The notes under the pieces: generated by a model
Seen by the model: the letters and a program-made list of their open reading frames with translations, nothing else
The model's database searches: none
Told to the model about the DNA's origin: nothing
NCBI GenBank assembly: GCA_026709935.1
Contig: JAPOSC010000059.1
Span: forward strand, 1 to 64,000
Reading direction: 5' to 3'
Origin: Thiotrichales bacterium
Lineage (GTDB): Bacteria > Pseudomonadota > Gammaproteobacteria > HK1
DNA: 64,000 nucleotides
Part shown: piece by piece, positions 17,080 through 29,460 of the stretch
How the letters are laid out: each line of letters starts with the position of its first letter
Numbering within the stretch: position 1 is the stretch's first letter
Position numbers and translations under genes: made by a program

Positions 17080-17964
17080 TCACCGCGACGAACCGAATCG
17101 GGACCGATAGTCGAGCCATGCGTCCGAGAGCCCGGTCACCGAGAGCGCGAACACCGCGGCGGGCGTCACCAGAAACAGGCTCAGGTACATGGCGATGAGC
17201 CAGCCGCGACCGCCGCCTCGCACCCCCACGAGCCCGTGCACCGTCGCGACCCCCTGAATCGCGCACGCGGCCACGACCAGCACCAGGAGATCGTGGCCGA
17301 TCCCGGCGCCCTGCGGCGCCAGGAACATGGCGAGGAGCACCACCGCCCCGGCCCCGAACGCAAACCGGCGTCCGACCCGCAACTCCCGGAACTCGCGGCC
17401 GAACCCACCGGGATTGTCCAGGGCCGCATGCGCCCAGCGGGCCAGAATCACGGTGCATACCGCGGTCACCATCACGGCGATCGGCAACCCCGTCACCACG
17501 GGTCGGAGCATTTCGGCCAGTTCCTCGAACCCCTGGCGATCCACACCCTCGGTCCCGCCCGCCAGAAATCCCACGAACACGTTCAGCCACCACTCGGCGG
17601 GATCGGGCACCGCCAGGTACAGCGTCGCGATCGCCGCTCCCGTGGCCAGGGTCGCGGTGACCAGAACGACCCCCTGAGACGCCGTGGACCGCAGCAGCGC
17701 CGAGAGCGCGAGAACCGGCAGACCGGTCACCACCACGAACACCACGGCCGGCGCGATCGACCCCGCCAGCGCCCACATCGCGGCAGCAAAGATGGCAGCC
17801 GACCCCGCCAGCACCACCCCGCCTTCGACCGCTCCGTAGCGTAGTGTCGCCAACCCGATGATCGCCCCCCCGACGAAGCTGAACGGTGGGATCAGGAGCG
17901 ACAGCGCCGATACGCCGACCGCGTGATGCCGGCTGCGCGTGGCGAACCGGAGGAATCCGCGCAC
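17080..17964 (-). CDS. multi-pass inner-membrane protein of the rpsR-rplI operon (DUF2232-like)
   Basis: A 294-residue protein with about eight hydrophobic segments. It lies between rpsR (15 nt upstream) and rplI. A YybS/DUF2232-like membrane protein occupies this same place in many proteobacteria, and the length and topology agree. Sequence features: LSLLIPPFSFVGGAIIGLATLRYG at the first helices (split by a short loop), a periplasmic loop around PDPAEWWLNVFVG, and GGFGREFRELRVGRRFAFG before the fifth helix. The function of this family is not known, and the family call rests mainly on position. Confidence 0.75.
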   Translation of the reverse strand: MRGFLRFATRSRHHAVGVSALSLLIPPFSFVGGAIIGLATLRYGAVEGGVVLAGSAAIFAAAMWALAGSIAPAVVFVVVTGLPVLALSALLRSTASQGVVLVTATLATGAAIATLYLAVPDPAEWWLNVFVGFLAGGTEGVDRQGFEELAEMLRPVVTGLPIAVMVTAVCTVILARWAHAALDNPGGFGREFRELRVGRRFAFGAGAVVLLAMFLAPQGAGIGHDLLVLVVAACAIQGVATVHGLVGVRGGGRGWLIAMYLSLFLVTPAAVFALSVTGLSDAWLDYRSRFGSSR

Positions 17965-17979
17965 GCGGCCCTCCTCGCG

Positions 17980-18207
17980 TCAACGGTGCTGGTCGGTATA
18001 GGGAAGCAGCGCGAGAAACCGCGCCCGCTTGACGGCTCGCGCGAGCTGACGTTGATACCGCGCGCTCGTCCCCGTAATCCGGCTCGGAACGATCTTCCCG
18101 GTCTCCGACACGTAAGCCTTGAGGGTATTGAGATCCTTGTAGTCGATCTCCTTCACCCCGTCGACGGTAAAGCGGCAGTAACGCCGCCTGCGAAAGAAAC
18201 GCGCCAT
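17980..18207 (-). CDS. rpsR: 30S ribosomal protein S18
   Basis: A 75-residue S18, standard length. It pairs with S6 on the 30S platform. Conserved sequence: [53 protein letters not shown] and [12 protein letters not shown]. It lies 63 nt downstream of rpsF, with an AGGAG-type ribosome site. Confidence 0.97.
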   Translation of the reverse strand: MARFFRRRRYCRFTVDGVKEIDYKDLNTLKAYVSETGKIVPSRITGTSARYQRQLARAVKRARFLALLPYTDQHR

Positions 18208-18270
18208 GCAACTCTCCTTCTGGTAGCCGGGGAAGCACGCGGACCATGCGCGCGCAATCCCGACAGGCCG

Positions 18271-18981
18271 CTATGTCCGCTCTGCTTCCGGGGCCGGCGC
18301 CGCCGGGGCTTCGGCTTCGGCCGGGGTTTCGGCTTCGGCCGGAGCTTCGGCTTCGGCCGGAGCTTGGGCCTCGGCCGGAGCTTCGGCTTCGGCCGGAGCT
18401 TGGGCCTCGGCCGGAGCTTGGGCCTCGGCCGGAGCTTGGGCCTCGGCCGGAGCTTGGGCCTCGGCCGGAGCTTCGACCGAAGCTTGGGCTTTGGCCGGGG
18501 CTTCGGCTTCGGCCGGGGCTTCGGGCCGCGATTCTTCCGGGGCATCGGAACGACTCTGCCCCTGGAATTCGGAGCGCCGCCCCCCCGATGCGCCGGAGCC
18601 ACCGTCTCCATCCGACTCGCGGCGACGGCCACGGCCTCCCCGGTCCTCCCTCCCCTCTTTCTCCTTCGACTTCGCGAGCGGCGACGGCTCGGTCGGAGCC
18701 GAGTCGCGCCGGATGATGAGGTGGCGGATGACCGCGTCGTTGAACTTGAATGCGCTCGTCAATGATCCGAGCGCATCATGCGTGCACTCGACGTTCATGA
18801 GCACGTAGTGGGCCTTGTGCACCTTGTTGATGGAATAGGTGAGCTGACGCCGCCCCCAGTCTTCGAGGCGGTGGATGGCTCCACCATCGGATTCGATCAT
18901 CGAGCGATATCGCTCGACCATCGCGGAGACCTGCTCGCTCTGGTCCGGATGGACCATGAACACCACTTCGTAGTGCCGCAT
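18271..18981 (-). CDS. rpsF: 30S ribosomal protein S6 with a long repetitive Ala-Pro-Glu tail
   Basis: S6 binds S18 and 16S rRNA on the platform. The start is ATG 18979-18981 ([18 protein letters not shown]). The S6 fold covers about residues 1-100 ([46 protein letters not shown]). The total is 236 residues, about 100 more than E. coli S6. The extension is a basic/glycine-rich linker, then a tail from about residue 150 of tandem [12 protein letters not shown] hexapeptides (18-bp units). E. coli S6 has a short C-terminal tail that RimK extends with glutamates, so acidic tails on S6 have precedent; a genetically encoded tail of this length is unusual. Confidence 0.93.
   Translation of the reverse strand: MRHYEVVFMVHPDQSEQVSAMVERYRSMIESDGGAIHRLEDWGRRQLTYSINKVHKAHYVLMNVECTHDALGSLTSAFKFNDAVIRHLIIRRDSAPTEPSPLAKSKEKEGREDRGGRGRRRESDGDGGSGASGGRRSEFQGQSRSDAPEESRPEAPAEAEAPAKAQASVEAPAEAQAPAEAQAPAEAQAPAEAQAPAEAEAPAEAQAPAEAEAPAEAETPAEAEAPAAPAPEAERT
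18275..18535. repeat. 18-bp tandem repeats in the rpsF tail
   Basis: Units of the type GCTTGGGCCTCGGCCGGA and GCTTCGGCTTCGGCCGGA are repeated about a dozen times in frame, coding for APAEAQ or APAEAE. The central copies (about 18355-18475) are nearly identical, which suggests recent expansion. Confidence 0.9.
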
Positions 18982-19102
18982 CAGTCGCTCCTTTCGGATA
19001 TGCCTCCCGCGCGTGGCGCAACGGTGAGACAAGGAGTGGATGGAACCAATTCGGCGGATACCGCCGAACGGCGGCGCATGGTAGGGAATTCCTGCCCGTC
19101 CT

Positions 19103-19864
19103 TCAACGCGCTCGGTCCCGGAACGCCGATCGCTGGCGCACCGCTTCGAACAGAAAGACGGCGGCCGCGACCGAGACGTTCAGGCTCTCCACCGGATCGG
19201 CGAGCGGAATCGAGAAGACCCGGTCACACTTCTCGCGGGTGAGGCGGCGCAGGCCCCGTGCCTCGCCGCCGAGCACGAGGGCGTGGGGCGATCGGAAATC
19301 GGCATCGTACAGGGGATGTTCAGCATCCGCCGCCGCTCCGATCACCGACAGACCCGCCTCGGCGATGCTCTCCAGGGAATGCGCGATGTTCGTGACCGAC
19401 ACGAGCGGAAGGTGTTCGGCCGCGCCGCTCGCGGCCTTGCGGACGGTCGCGGTCAGGGAAGCGCTCCGGCGTTTGGGGACGACCACCGCGTCGGCGCCCG
19501 CCCCTGCCGCGCACCGCATGCACGCGCCCAGGTTGCGCGGATCCTGCACCTCGTCGAGCACCACGATCAGGCTCGGCAGCGGGGTTCGGTGAAGAAGCCC
19601 GTCCAGGCTCACGACCGGCATCTGCGCACTCGGCCGGTAGCGGGCGACGACTCCCTGGTGAGCGACGTTGCCGACCATGCGCTCGATCGCCTCGCGGGGT
19701 ACGTGGTGCACCGCAATGCCGGATGCGACGCGGAGCGACAACGCGCGGCGAAGCGCCGGGGACTCGCGCCTCGCCTGCAGCCAAACCTCAAGGACCCCGG
19801 CCGGATCACACTCCACCAGGGCCCGAACCGCGTGCACTCCGAAGATCAGCTCAGTCCTGGCCAT
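19103..19864 (-). CDS. rlmB: 23S rRNA (guanosine-2'-O)-methyltransferase RlmB
   Basis: RlmB methylates G2251 in the P-site loop of 23S rRNA. It is a SpoU-type SPOUT enzyme. The 253-residue protein starts at ATG 19862-19864 ([18 protein letters not shown]) with GGAG upstream. N-terminal substrate-binding domain to about residue 75. Catalytic knot motifs: [40 protein letters not shown], and [19 protein letters not shown]. It lies downstream of rnr on the same strand; the rnr-rlmB pair is standard. Minor variation: the usual NxGA(I/C)xRTA is NLGACMRCA. Confidence 0.94.
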   Translation of the reverse strand: MARTELIFGVHAVRALVECDPAGVLEVWLQARRESPALRRALSLRVASGIAVHHVPREAIERMVGNVAHQGVVARYRPSAQMPVVSLDGLLHRTPLPSLIVVLDEVQDPRNLGACMRCAAGAGADAVVVPKRRSASLTATVRKAASGAAEHLPLVSVTNIAHSLESIAEAGLSVIGAAADAEHPLYDADFRSPHALVLGGEARGLRRLTREKCDRVFSIPLADPVESLNVSVAAAVFLFEAVRQRSAFRDRAR

Positions 19865-20016
19865 GCCGGCTCCATCGTGCTCCGAATCGCCACCCGCATC
19901 CATGGTGGAACGACGCGGTGGCCCGCGACACCCCCTCTCGTCCCATGCATCCCGGCGCTCCGCGAGAGTGCAAAGGGCGAGTCCACGGGGCCCGACCACC
20001 GGACATCGAACGCCTT

Positions 20017-22284
20017 CTACCGCCGGGTGAAACCACGCACCCGCCCGCGGCGACGGTGCGAGTCGCGCACCGCCGCATTCAGGCGACCACCCCCCCGGCG
20101 CGCGTACTCCTTTCCCACCGGCTCGAAGTCGACCCGGCGCTCGTCGAGGTCCACATGCGCAACCCGGACCCGCATCCGATCGCCAAGGCGAAACGAACGC
20201 CGCTCGCGCTCTCCGCTCAGCCGATACCTGACCGGATCGAAGTGGAAGTCGTTCGGACCCAGTGCGCTGACGTGGACGAGGCCTTCGACGAACACCTCGT
20301 CGAGGGTGGCGAAGACCCCGAATGCGGCGACCCCGGTGATGGTCGCATCGAATACTTCACCCAGTTTACCGAGCATGAATTCGCACTTGAGCCATGCGGT
20401 CGCGTCGCGCGTCGCATCGTCGGCACGGCGCTCGGTCATCGAACAGTGGTCGCCCACCGCGGCAAGCGATGAGCCGGGCGCCGGATCGAAGTCCCCGGGC
20501 CGGCCGCGCCGCAGCACGTGACGGATGGCGCGATGCGCCAGCAGATCGGGGTAACGCCGGATGGGAGAGGTGAAGTGGACATAGGCGCGATGCGCAAGCC
20601 CGAAGTGCCCCAGATTGCCCGGCGCATACGCGGCCTGCGAGAGCGAGCGCAGCAACACGGTCTGGACGAGCCGAGCATCAGGCCGCGACGCCGCGTCCTC
20701 GATGACGGCAGCGAAATGTCGGGGCTCCGGCGCCTCACCCCCGCCGAGCTTGAGCCCGAACTCGTCGAGGAAGACCCGCAGCTCTGCCGCCTTGTCCAAA
20801 GGCGGCCCCTCGTGGATGCGATAGAGCACGGGCAGGCGGTGCCGTTCCAGAAGCCGCGCGGCGGCGACGTTGGCCGCGACCATGCATTCCTCGATGATCC
20901 GGTGTGCGGTGTTGCGCTCCGTCGGCTCGAACCGCTCCACCCGGCGATCCGGACCGAGTACCACCCGGGTCTCGGTGAGGTCCAGGTCGATGGCTCCTCG
21001 CGCGTCGCGGGCCCGGCGGAGCGAAGTGTACGCATCGCGCAGCACTTCGAGCATCGGCACGACATCCACGAGCTTCTCGCCTGTCACTGGATCGGCGGAT
21101 TCGAGCCCCTGCGATACTTCGGTATAGGTCAGGCGTGCGCGCGAGCGAATCACGCCTTCGAAGAATCGCGACCGGTGGACCCGGCCCGATTCGGTGATGA
21201 TCAACTCGCAGCCGAGGCAAAGCCGGTCTTCGTGCGGTCGCAGAGAGCACAGCCCGTTCGAGAGCGATTCGGGCAACATCGGAATCACCCGATCCGGGAA
21301 GTAGACGGAGTTGCCGCGAAGCCGCGCTTCCGCATCCAGCGCCGTGCTGGGGAGGATGTAGGCGGATACGTCCGCGATGGCCACCATGAGCCGCCACCCC
21401 GCGGCAGTCCGCTTGCAGTGGACAGCATCATCGAAGTCGCGTGCATCCTCACCGTCGATGGTGACGAACGCGAGGTCGCGCAGATCCTCGCGACCCTCGA
21501 AGTCGACATCGCGGACTCCGGCGGGCAGCGCCGCCGCTTCCGCAATAGCCCCCTCGGGCCACGCGACCGGCAGCTCGTACGCACGGATGGCGACGTCGAC
21601 CTCCATCCCGGGCAGCAGTCGGGATCCGAGCACCTCCTCGACGACACCGACCGGCGGGTGGTGTCCCGCCGGCGGCTCGGTGACGCGTGCGACGACGTAG
21701 TCGCCGTCGCGCGCATCGGCGCCCGCGTCGAGAGGAACGAGGACATCATGATGAATCCGCGAATTGTGGGGGCGGACGAAGGTGACGCCACTCTCGCGCC
21801 ACAGGCGCCCGACCACCTTGTCAACCCCCCGCTCGATGACCTCGAACAGTGCCCCCTCGCGGCGCCCGGCGTGATCGATCTTCACCACGCGGGCCACCAC
21901 ACGGTCTCCATGCATCAGCCGGCGCATGTGTCGCGGGGAGAGAAACAAATCGGAGCCCGCATCGTCGGGCCGGACGAACCCGAACCCGTTTCGATGTCCG
22001 ATGACGCGCCCGGTGACGAGATCCGTCCGGTCGACGCTCCCGAATTCGCCGCGGTGGGTGCGGATGATCTGGCCATCACGCTGCATGGCCGCGAGCCGCC
22101 GCTGCAGCGCCTCCTGCTCGACTGAGGACCGGAGAGCATGCGCATCGGCGATTCGGGTGAACTGGACAGGCGCGCCGGCCTGGTCGAGAAACGCGATCAG
22201 CGCACTGCGTTCGGGCAGGTTCGCGATGCGCTTGTGCACGCCGCGTGAAGTATCGCGGCGGGGGGTTGGCGGACTCGTTGACAA
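20017..22284 (-). CDS. rnr: ribonuclease R
   Basis: RNase R is the 3'-5' exoribonuclease that degrades structured RNA and takes part in ribosome quality control. The 755-residue protein has an N-terminal HTH and cold-shock domains (GRVIGHRNGFGFVRPDDAGSD, LFLSPRHMRRLMHGDRVVAR), then the RNB catalytic domain (VTIDGEDARDFDDAVHC with the metal-binding aspartates, HFTSPIRRYPDLLAHR), and a C-terminal S1 domain (FDATITGVAAFGVFATLDEV) with a basic tail. The start is taken as TTG 22282-22284; a GTG 15 codons in is possible. The start region faces tRNA-Leu. Confidence 0.94.
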   Translation of the reverse strand: MSTSPPTPRRDTSRGVHKRIANLPERSALIAFLDQAGAPVQFTRIADAHALRSSVEQEALQRRLAAMQRDGQIIRTHRGEFGSVDRTDLVTGRVIGHRNGFGFVRPDDAGSDLFLSPRHMRRLMHGDRVVARVVKIDHAGRREGALFEVIERGVDKVVGRLWRESGVTFVRPHNSRIHHDVLVPLDAGADARDGDYVVARVTEPPAGHHPPVGVVEEVLGSRLLPGMEVDVAIRAYELPVAWPEGAIAEAAALPAGVRDVDFEGREDLRDLAFVTIDGEDARDFDDAVHCKRTAAGWRLMVAIADVSAYILPSTALDAEARLRGNSVYFPDRVIPMLPESLSNGLCSLRPHEDRLCLGCELIITESGRVHRSRFFEGVIRSRARLTYTEVSQGLESADPVTGEKLVDVVPMLEVLRDAYTSLRRARDARGAIDLDLTETRVVLGPDRRVERFEPTERNTAHRIIEECMVAANVAAARLLERHRLPVLYRIHEGPPLDKAAELRVFLDEFGLKLGGGEAPEPRHFAAVIEDAASRPDARLVQTVLLRSLSQAAYAPGNLGHFGLAHRAYVHFTSPIRRYPDLLAHRAIRHVLRRGRPGDFDPAPGSSLAAVGDHCSMTERRADDATRDATAWLKCEFMLGKLGEVFDATITGVAAFGVFATLDEVFVEGLVHVSALGPNDFHFDPVRYRLSGERERRSFRLGDRMRVRVAHVDLDERRVDFEPVGKEYARRGGGRLNAAVRDSHRRRGRVRGFTRR

Positions 22285-22369
22285 AGGATCGGGGCGGTGA
22301 GTATGGTCCGCGCGTCGTTCAGGCCGGTGCCGGCACTACCCTGCATCCGCGACCCTCGACGACTGCCAC

Positions 22370-22455
22370 GCCGAGGTGGCGGAATTGGTAGACGCGCATG
22401 GTTCAGGTCCATGTGGGGGTAACCCCGTGGAGGTTCAAGTCCTCTCCTCGGCACC
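22370..22455 (+). tRNA. tRNA-Leu (CAG)
   Basis: An 86-nt type II tRNA with a long variable arm. Acceptor GCCGAGG/CCTCGGC; anticodon arm CATGG-TTCAGGT-CCATG gives anticodon CAG. CCA is encoded. It stands alone between the divergent rnr gene and the 3' end of purA. Confidence 0.95.
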
Positions 22456-22602
22456 ACTTCCGGACATGATTCATCCCGCTGAAACCCATCCGGTCGCGGT
22501 CGATCTCTCCATCACTCGTCGTGTCCGCCGCAGGCTTCGCGCCACCCCCCTCAACGACCTGTCGCTCCACTCCTCCGTAACCGATAGCCGCAAGGCCGGG
22601 AA

Positions 22603-25106
<2,504 letters not shown>

Positions 25107-25190
25107 TCTCGACTCCAGGCACAACTCCGGGCGCGACTCCAGGGAGCCAACGGCGGCGACAGGCGGACGAGATACGCCTTCCGCGCGGGC

Positions 25191-25376
25191 TCAGCGAACG
25201 GCGTAGAGCAGCAGGCAGCCGATGAGCATCACCGTGAGTCCCGCGAACCGCAGAGTGCTGTCATTCATCTTGGCCAGCGCCAGCATGGCGCGGCGCGTCG
25301 CCCGAGGATTCAGAAAGGGAACCACGCCCTCGATCACGAGCAGGAGCGCGAGCGCAACAAGCAGATCGACCCACAC
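25191..25376 (-). CDS. DUF2065 small inner-membrane protein
   Basis: A 61-residue protein with two hydrophobic helices (LLVALALLLVIEGVVPFLNP and LRFAGLTVMLIGCLLLYAVR). Between them is RATRRAMLALAKMNDSTLR. This is the YjeT/DUF2065 family, which sits between hflC and hisZ/purA in gammaproteobacteria, as here. Function unknown; association with the HflKC complex is only suggested by position. Confidence 0.9.
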   Translation of the reverse strand: MWVDLLVALALLLVIEGVVPFLNPRATRRAMLALAKMNDSTLRFAGLTVMLIGCLLLYAVR

Positions 25377-25437
25377 GTCGCGCCCCGTAGTGGTCAGCGC
25401 CGGCCGCGCGGCATGAACGCGCCGCGGGACGCGCGGA

Positions 25438-26304
25438 TCATGGCCGCGGTCCCGAACCCTGGAAGTAGTCGAAGAACTCGCTCGTGGGCTCCAGCAGCAG
25501 GATGTCCGCGGTGCTTCCGAACGCGGTCCGGTAGGCGTTCAGGCTGCGGTAGAGCTTGTAGAACTCCCGATCCTGGCCGAACGCGGCCGCATAAATCTCG
25601 GTCGCCCGCGCATCGCCGGCGCCGCGGATGATCTGGGCCCGGCGCTCCGCTTCGGCCAGGATCACCTCTCGGTCCTTGTTCGCGCCCGCGCGAAGCTCGC
25701 GTGCTTCCTCCTCGCCCTCGGACCGGAACAGCTTGGCCACCTCCTGGCGCTCCGCCCGCATCCGGTTGAACACCGACTGGCTCACATCCTGGGGCAGGTC
25801 CACGCGCTTGATGCGTACGTCCACAATCTCCAGCCCCAGCTCATCGGCCTGATCCTTGGCCGCGACCCGGAGCTTGTCCATGATCTCGGTGCGTTCACCC
25901 GAGACCACCTGCTGGATGGTGCGCTTGCCGAACTCGTCGCGCAGCCGCTTGATGATCACCTCACCGAGCCGGTTGTTCGCCTGAAGGATGCTGCCCCCGG
26001 CGGAGGTGTAGAACCGGCGCACATCTGCGATCCGCCACTTCACGAACGAATCCACGATGACGTTCTTCTTCTCGAACGTGAGGTAGTTCTGGGGGTCGCT
26101 GTCAAGGGTCTGGATGCGCGAATCGAACTTGAGCACGTTCTGCACCACCGGCACCTTGAAGTGCAGCCCGGGCTCCATGTCGGTGCGCTCCACCTTGCCG
26201 AACTGGAGCAGGATCGCCACCTGGCGCTCGTCCACGGTGAAGATGCTCAGACCCGCCAGCACCGCGAGTCCGGCCAGCAGAACCAGCAACGCCTTGATGT
26301 TCAT
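25438..26304 (-). CDS. hflC: HflC, subunit of the HflKC membrane complex
   Basis: HflC and HflK form a large prohibitin-like cage in the inner membrane around FtsH and modulate its proteolysis. The 288-residue protein has one N-terminal membrane helix (ALLVLLAGLAVLAGLSIFTV), then the SPFH/band 7 domain (DERQVAILLQFGKVERTD, EPGLHFKVPVVQNVLKFD, RIKRVDLPQDVSQSVFNRM) and a helical region. The ATG overlaps the hflK TGA by one base. Confidence 0.96.
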   Translation of the reverse strand: MNIKALLVLLAGLAVLAGLSIFTVDERQVAILLQFGKVERTDMEPGLHFKVPVVQNVLKFDSRIQTLDSDPQNYLTFEKKNVIVDSFVKWRIADVRRFYTSAGGSILQANNRLGEVIIKRLRDEFGKRTIQQVVSGERTEIMDKLRVAAKDQADELGLEIVDVRIKRVDLPQDVSQSVFNRMRAERQEVAKLFRSEGEEEARELRAGANKDREVILAEAERRAQIIRGAGDARATEIYAAAFGQDREFYKLYRSLNAYRTAFGSTADILLLEPTSEFFDYFQGSGPRP

Positions 26305-27530
26305 CAGCGCGTCCTCCCGAGCGGATTCTCCCGCGAACGCCGCGAATCTTCGCCGAGCGTTCCGGATGTGGTGGTGTCGTCCGCCGCCCCGAACGATCGG
26401 CGCTCGGTGGAGGCGCTGCCTCTCGACCGCACGATCTGATCGAGCGGCAGATACATGATGTTGTTGCCTTCGGGAATGTCGACCAGCACCTTGCTGGTGT
26501 TCGCGAGCACCGACTCCTTCGCTTCGAGGTAGAGCCGGTCACGGGTGACTTCCGGCGCCGTCCGATACGCCTGCAGCACCTGCTCGAACCGCGACGCGTC
26601 ACCTTCCGCCACCGCCTCGACCCGCTGTCGGTAGGCCTCGGCCCCGGCGAGCATGGCATTCGCCTCACCGCGTGCCTTCGGAACCACGTCGGCCTGGTAC
26701 GCCCTCGCCTCGTTGATGATCCGCTCCTGGTCCTCGCGCGCCTTGATGGCGTCGAGGAACGCGTCCTGCACCTCCCCCGGCGGCTGTGCGTTCTGCATGT
26801 TGACGCTCATCACATGCAGGCCGGTCCGGTACCGGTCGAGGATGTCCTGAATGAGCCCCTGGGTCTCGGCCGCCACCGGGCCGCGGCCTTCGGTGATCAC
26901 GAAGTCCATCGTCGAGCGACCCACAATCTCGCGCACCGCGCTCTCCGTCGCCTGACGCAGCGCAATCTCCGGCTGACTGTTTTCGAACAGGAACTGCGCC
27001 GGATCCTTCACCCGGTACTGCACCGCGAACTGGAGATCGACGATGTTCTCGTCCTCGGTGAGCATCAGTGCCTCACGCGGCACCGCAGCGACGCTGGTGC
27101 CCTGGTTGCGGAACCCGATCTCGGCGTTGCGGACCCGGTCCACGTTGACCGTGATCACCGAATCGACGAAGTACGGCGCCCAGTTGAAACCCGGATCGAT
27201 GGTGCGGTGGTAGGCACCGAAGCGCAGCACCACCCCCCGCTCCGGCTCCTGGATGATCCAGATGCCCGCCATCCACCAGGCCACGACCAGCACAACCGAG
27301 AGCAGCCCGATACCCAGGTATCCGCCACGGCCGAATCCGCGGCCGCCGCCCGAGCCGGACCGCCCGCCCCCGAGGGGCCGCCGACCGAAGACCTGACCCC
27401 ATTTGGACTGCAACTTGCGGAGAATTTCGTCGAGGTCCGGAGGGCCCTGCTGCCGCCCGCGGTTCCCCCAAGGATCACGAGAATCGCGAGGATCGCGGTC
27501 TCCGTTCCCGTCGGGTTGATTCCAGGCCAT
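26304..27530 (-). CDS. hflK: HflK, subunit of the HflKC membrane complex
   Basis: The 408-residue partner of HflC. The N-terminus is glycine/aspartate-rich and cytosolic (MAWNQPDGNGDRDPRDSRDP, GPPDLDEILRKLQSKWGQVF), then one membrane helix (GLLSVVLVVAWWMAGIWII), then the SPFH domain (IQEPERGVVLRFGAYHRTID, GFNWAPYFVDSV, TEDENIVDLQFAVQYRVKDP). The order hfq-hflX-hflK-hflC is the standard gammaproteobacterial operon. Confidence 0.96.
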   Translation of the reverse strand: MAWNQPDGNGDRDPRDSRDPWGNRGRQQGPPDLDEILRKLQSKWGQVFGRRPLGGGRSGSGGGRGFGRGGYLGIGLLSVVLVVAWWMAGIWIIQEPERGVVLRFGAYHRTIDPGFNWAPYFVDSVITVNVDRVRNAEIGFRNQGTSVAAVPREALMLTEDENIVDLQFAVQYRVKDPAQFLFENSQPEIALRQATESAVREIVGRSTMDFVITEGRGPVAAETQGLIQDILDRYRTGLHVMSVNMQNAQPPGEVQDAFLDAIKAREDQERIINEARAYQADVVPKARGEANAMLAGAEAYRQRVEAVAEGDASRFEQVLQAYRTAPEVTRDRLYLEAKESVLANTSKVLVDIPEGNNIMYLPLDQIVRSRGSASTERRSFGAADDTTTSGTLGEDSRRSRENPLGRTR

Positions 27531-27662
27531 CCGGTCACTCCCGTGCTAGGCGTGCGTGGCGGCGAGACGTGCCGCAGCACTGAAGAAAGTCGAAGGGCGA
27601 TCATATCCTGCATCGTCGGCCAGTTCACGGTCGCCGACCGCAGGGATGACCCAGCGGACGCT

Positions 27663-29042
27663 TCACACCGGCGGCGAGAGGTCAGCGGCGGCGCTCGGGG
27701 TTTCGGCGGTGACGGATCCGATCGCTTTCCCGCCGCCGCCCGAATCCGTCTCGGCGAGGAACTCCGCCAGTCGCATCTCCCGATGCAGCCGCGCCAGCGC
27801 AGCGGGTTCGATACGAAACGTCATCCAGCTTGCACCGTCGGAGGCGCCGACTTCCTCCACGACCTGCGCGCACGCATGAATCGCCGCGCGCAGCCGTCCC
27901 TGGGAAGGGGGCACCCGTGCGACGCGGGTGACTCGTGAACGTCCGAAGTGTGAACGGATCGCCTCCACCACGCGATCCATTCCGGCCCCGGTTCGCGCCG
28001 ACGCCCACACCCGAGCGGGCCGTGCGGGCGGCCCGCACCCGGGGTGCGACCAGCCGGATGCGGCCTCGAACCGCGCGGGTTCCAACGCGTCGCACTTGTT
28101 GAACACCTCCAGCCTGGGGACCACGCCAGCGCCGATCGCCTGCAGCACGTCGTGCACATCGCGCATCCGGTCATTGCGATCCGGAGCGGTGGCATCGACG
28201 ACATGCACGAGGAGCTGCGCCTCCTTCGTCTCCTCCAGCGTCGCCCGGAATGCCGCCACCAGGTCGTGGGGGAGCTGGCGGATGAACCCGACGGTGTCGG
28301 CGAGCACCACCGCGTCGCCGCCTCCCAGCTCGAGCCGGCGCAGCGTCGGATCGAGCGTCGCGAACAGCCGATCCTCGGCGAGCACCCGGGCGCCCGTGAG
28401 TTGATTGAACAGAGTCGACTTGCCAGCGTTCGTGTACCCCACCAGCGCCACTACCGGAACCCCGGAGCGGGACCGGGCGCGTCGGCTCAGGCCGCGGCGC
28501 ACGCGGACCTGCTCCAGACGCCCGCGAATCATCCGGATACGCCGGTCGACCAGGCGGCGATCGGTCTCGAGCTGGGTTTCCCCCGGACCACGCAGGCCGA
28601 TGCCTCCCTTCTGGCGCTCCAGGTGCGTCCACCCCCTCACCAGGCGGGTGGACAGATGTTCGAGCTGGGCGAGCTCCACCTGGAGCTTGCCTTCGAAGGT
28701 GTTGGCGCGCTGCGCGAAGATGTCGAGGATGAGAGCGCGCCGGTCGAGAACCCGGCACGCGACGTGGCGCTCGAGATTGCGCTCCTGCGCCGGACTCAGA
28801 GGACGATCGACGAGGACGACCTCGGCCTCGTGGGTCTCCACTGCGCAGCGGACCTCGTCCGCCTTGCCCCCACCCACGAAGAACTTCGGATCCGGGCTGC
28901 GTTCCGGATAGCGCACCGCGCCTGCGATGCGGGCTCCCGCCGAGACCGCCAGCTCGCGGAACTCGGCCGACGCGCCTCCTTCACCACCATCATCCATGTG
29001 CACGAGGAGCGCGCGTTCACCGGTTGTCGGTCTATCGAACAT
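27663..29042 (-). CDS. hflX: ribosome-associated GTPase HflX
   Basis: HflX splits stalled 70S ribosomes, for example after heat shock. The 459-residue protein has the N-terminal HflX domain (PDPKFFVGGGKADEVRCAVE, VLVDRPLSPAQERNLERHVA, DIFAQRANTFEGKLQVELAQ), the glycine-rich linker KGGIGLRGPGETQLETDRRL, and the G domain: P-loop GYTNAGKSTLFNQLTG, switch region FATLDPTLRRLEL, DTVGFIRQLPHDLVAAFRAT and NKCD. The start is ATG 29040-29042, 6 nt after the hfq stop. Confidence 0.95.
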   Translation of the reverse strand: MFDRPTTGERALLVHMDDGGEGGASAEFRELAVSAGARIAGAVRYPERSPDPKFFVGGGKADEVRCAVETHEAEVVLVDRPLSPAQERNLERHVACRVLDRRALILDIFAQRANTFEGKLQVELAQLEHLSTRLVRGWTHLERQKGGIGLRGPGETQLETDRRLVDRRIRMIRGRLEQVRVRRGLSRRARSRSGVPVVALVGYTNAGKSTLFNQLTGARVLAEDRLFATLDPTLRRLELGGGDAVVLADTVGFIRQLPHDLVAAFRATLEETKEAQLLVHVVDATAPDRNDRMRDVHDVLQAIGAGVVPRLEVFNKCDALEPARFEAASGWSHPGCGPPARPARVWASARTGAGMDRVVEAIRSHFGRSRVTRVARVPPSQGRLRAAIHACAQVVEEVGASDGASWMTFRIEPAALARLHREMRLAEFLAETDSGGGGKAIGSVTAETPSAAADLSPPV

Positions 29043-29048
29043 GGTCGG

Positions 29049-29300
29049 TCAGAGTTCGCCGACGTCTTTCTCGGCCGCATCGAGACGAGGGAGCTTCAGG
29101 TTGCGAGACGGCACCACAGTCGAGATCGCGTGCTTGTAGACCATCTGGCTGACGGAATTGCGCAACAGAACGACGAACTGGTCGAACGACTCGATCTGCC
29201 CCTGGAGCTTGATGCCGTTGACGAGAAATATCGAGACCGGCACCCGCTCCTTTCTCAGCATGTTGAGGAACGGGTCCTGCAACGAGTGTCCCTTGCTCAT
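29049..29300 (-). CDS. hfq: RNA chaperone Hfq
   Basis: An 83-residue Sm-like hexameric RNA chaperone that pairs small RNAs with mRNAs. Sm1: [20 protein letters not shown]; then [19 protein letters not shown]; Sm2: [19 protein letters not shown] short C-terminal tail ends [10 protein letters not shown], shorter than in E. coli. It heads the hfq-hflX-hflK-hflC run. miaA, the usual upstream neighbour, is absent here. Confidence 0.97.
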   Translation of the reverse strand: MSKGHSLQDPFLNMLRKERVPVSIFLVNGIKLQGQIESFDQFVVLLRNSVSQMVYKHAISTVVPSRNLKLPRLDAAEKDVGEL

Positions 29301-29460
29301 GTTTGCTCTCCGACGCGCTGTCGCTTGTTGTTCTGCGAGCTAGTGGAATGCGCAAAGGCGATCGAGTCAAGCGCACCGCCGACCCCGGCCGAGAAGCGGG
29401 GTCGGCTCCCCCGGCGATGCGCAGACGACGAGCAGCGGCGCGGTGCGAGCCGCTCCGTCC

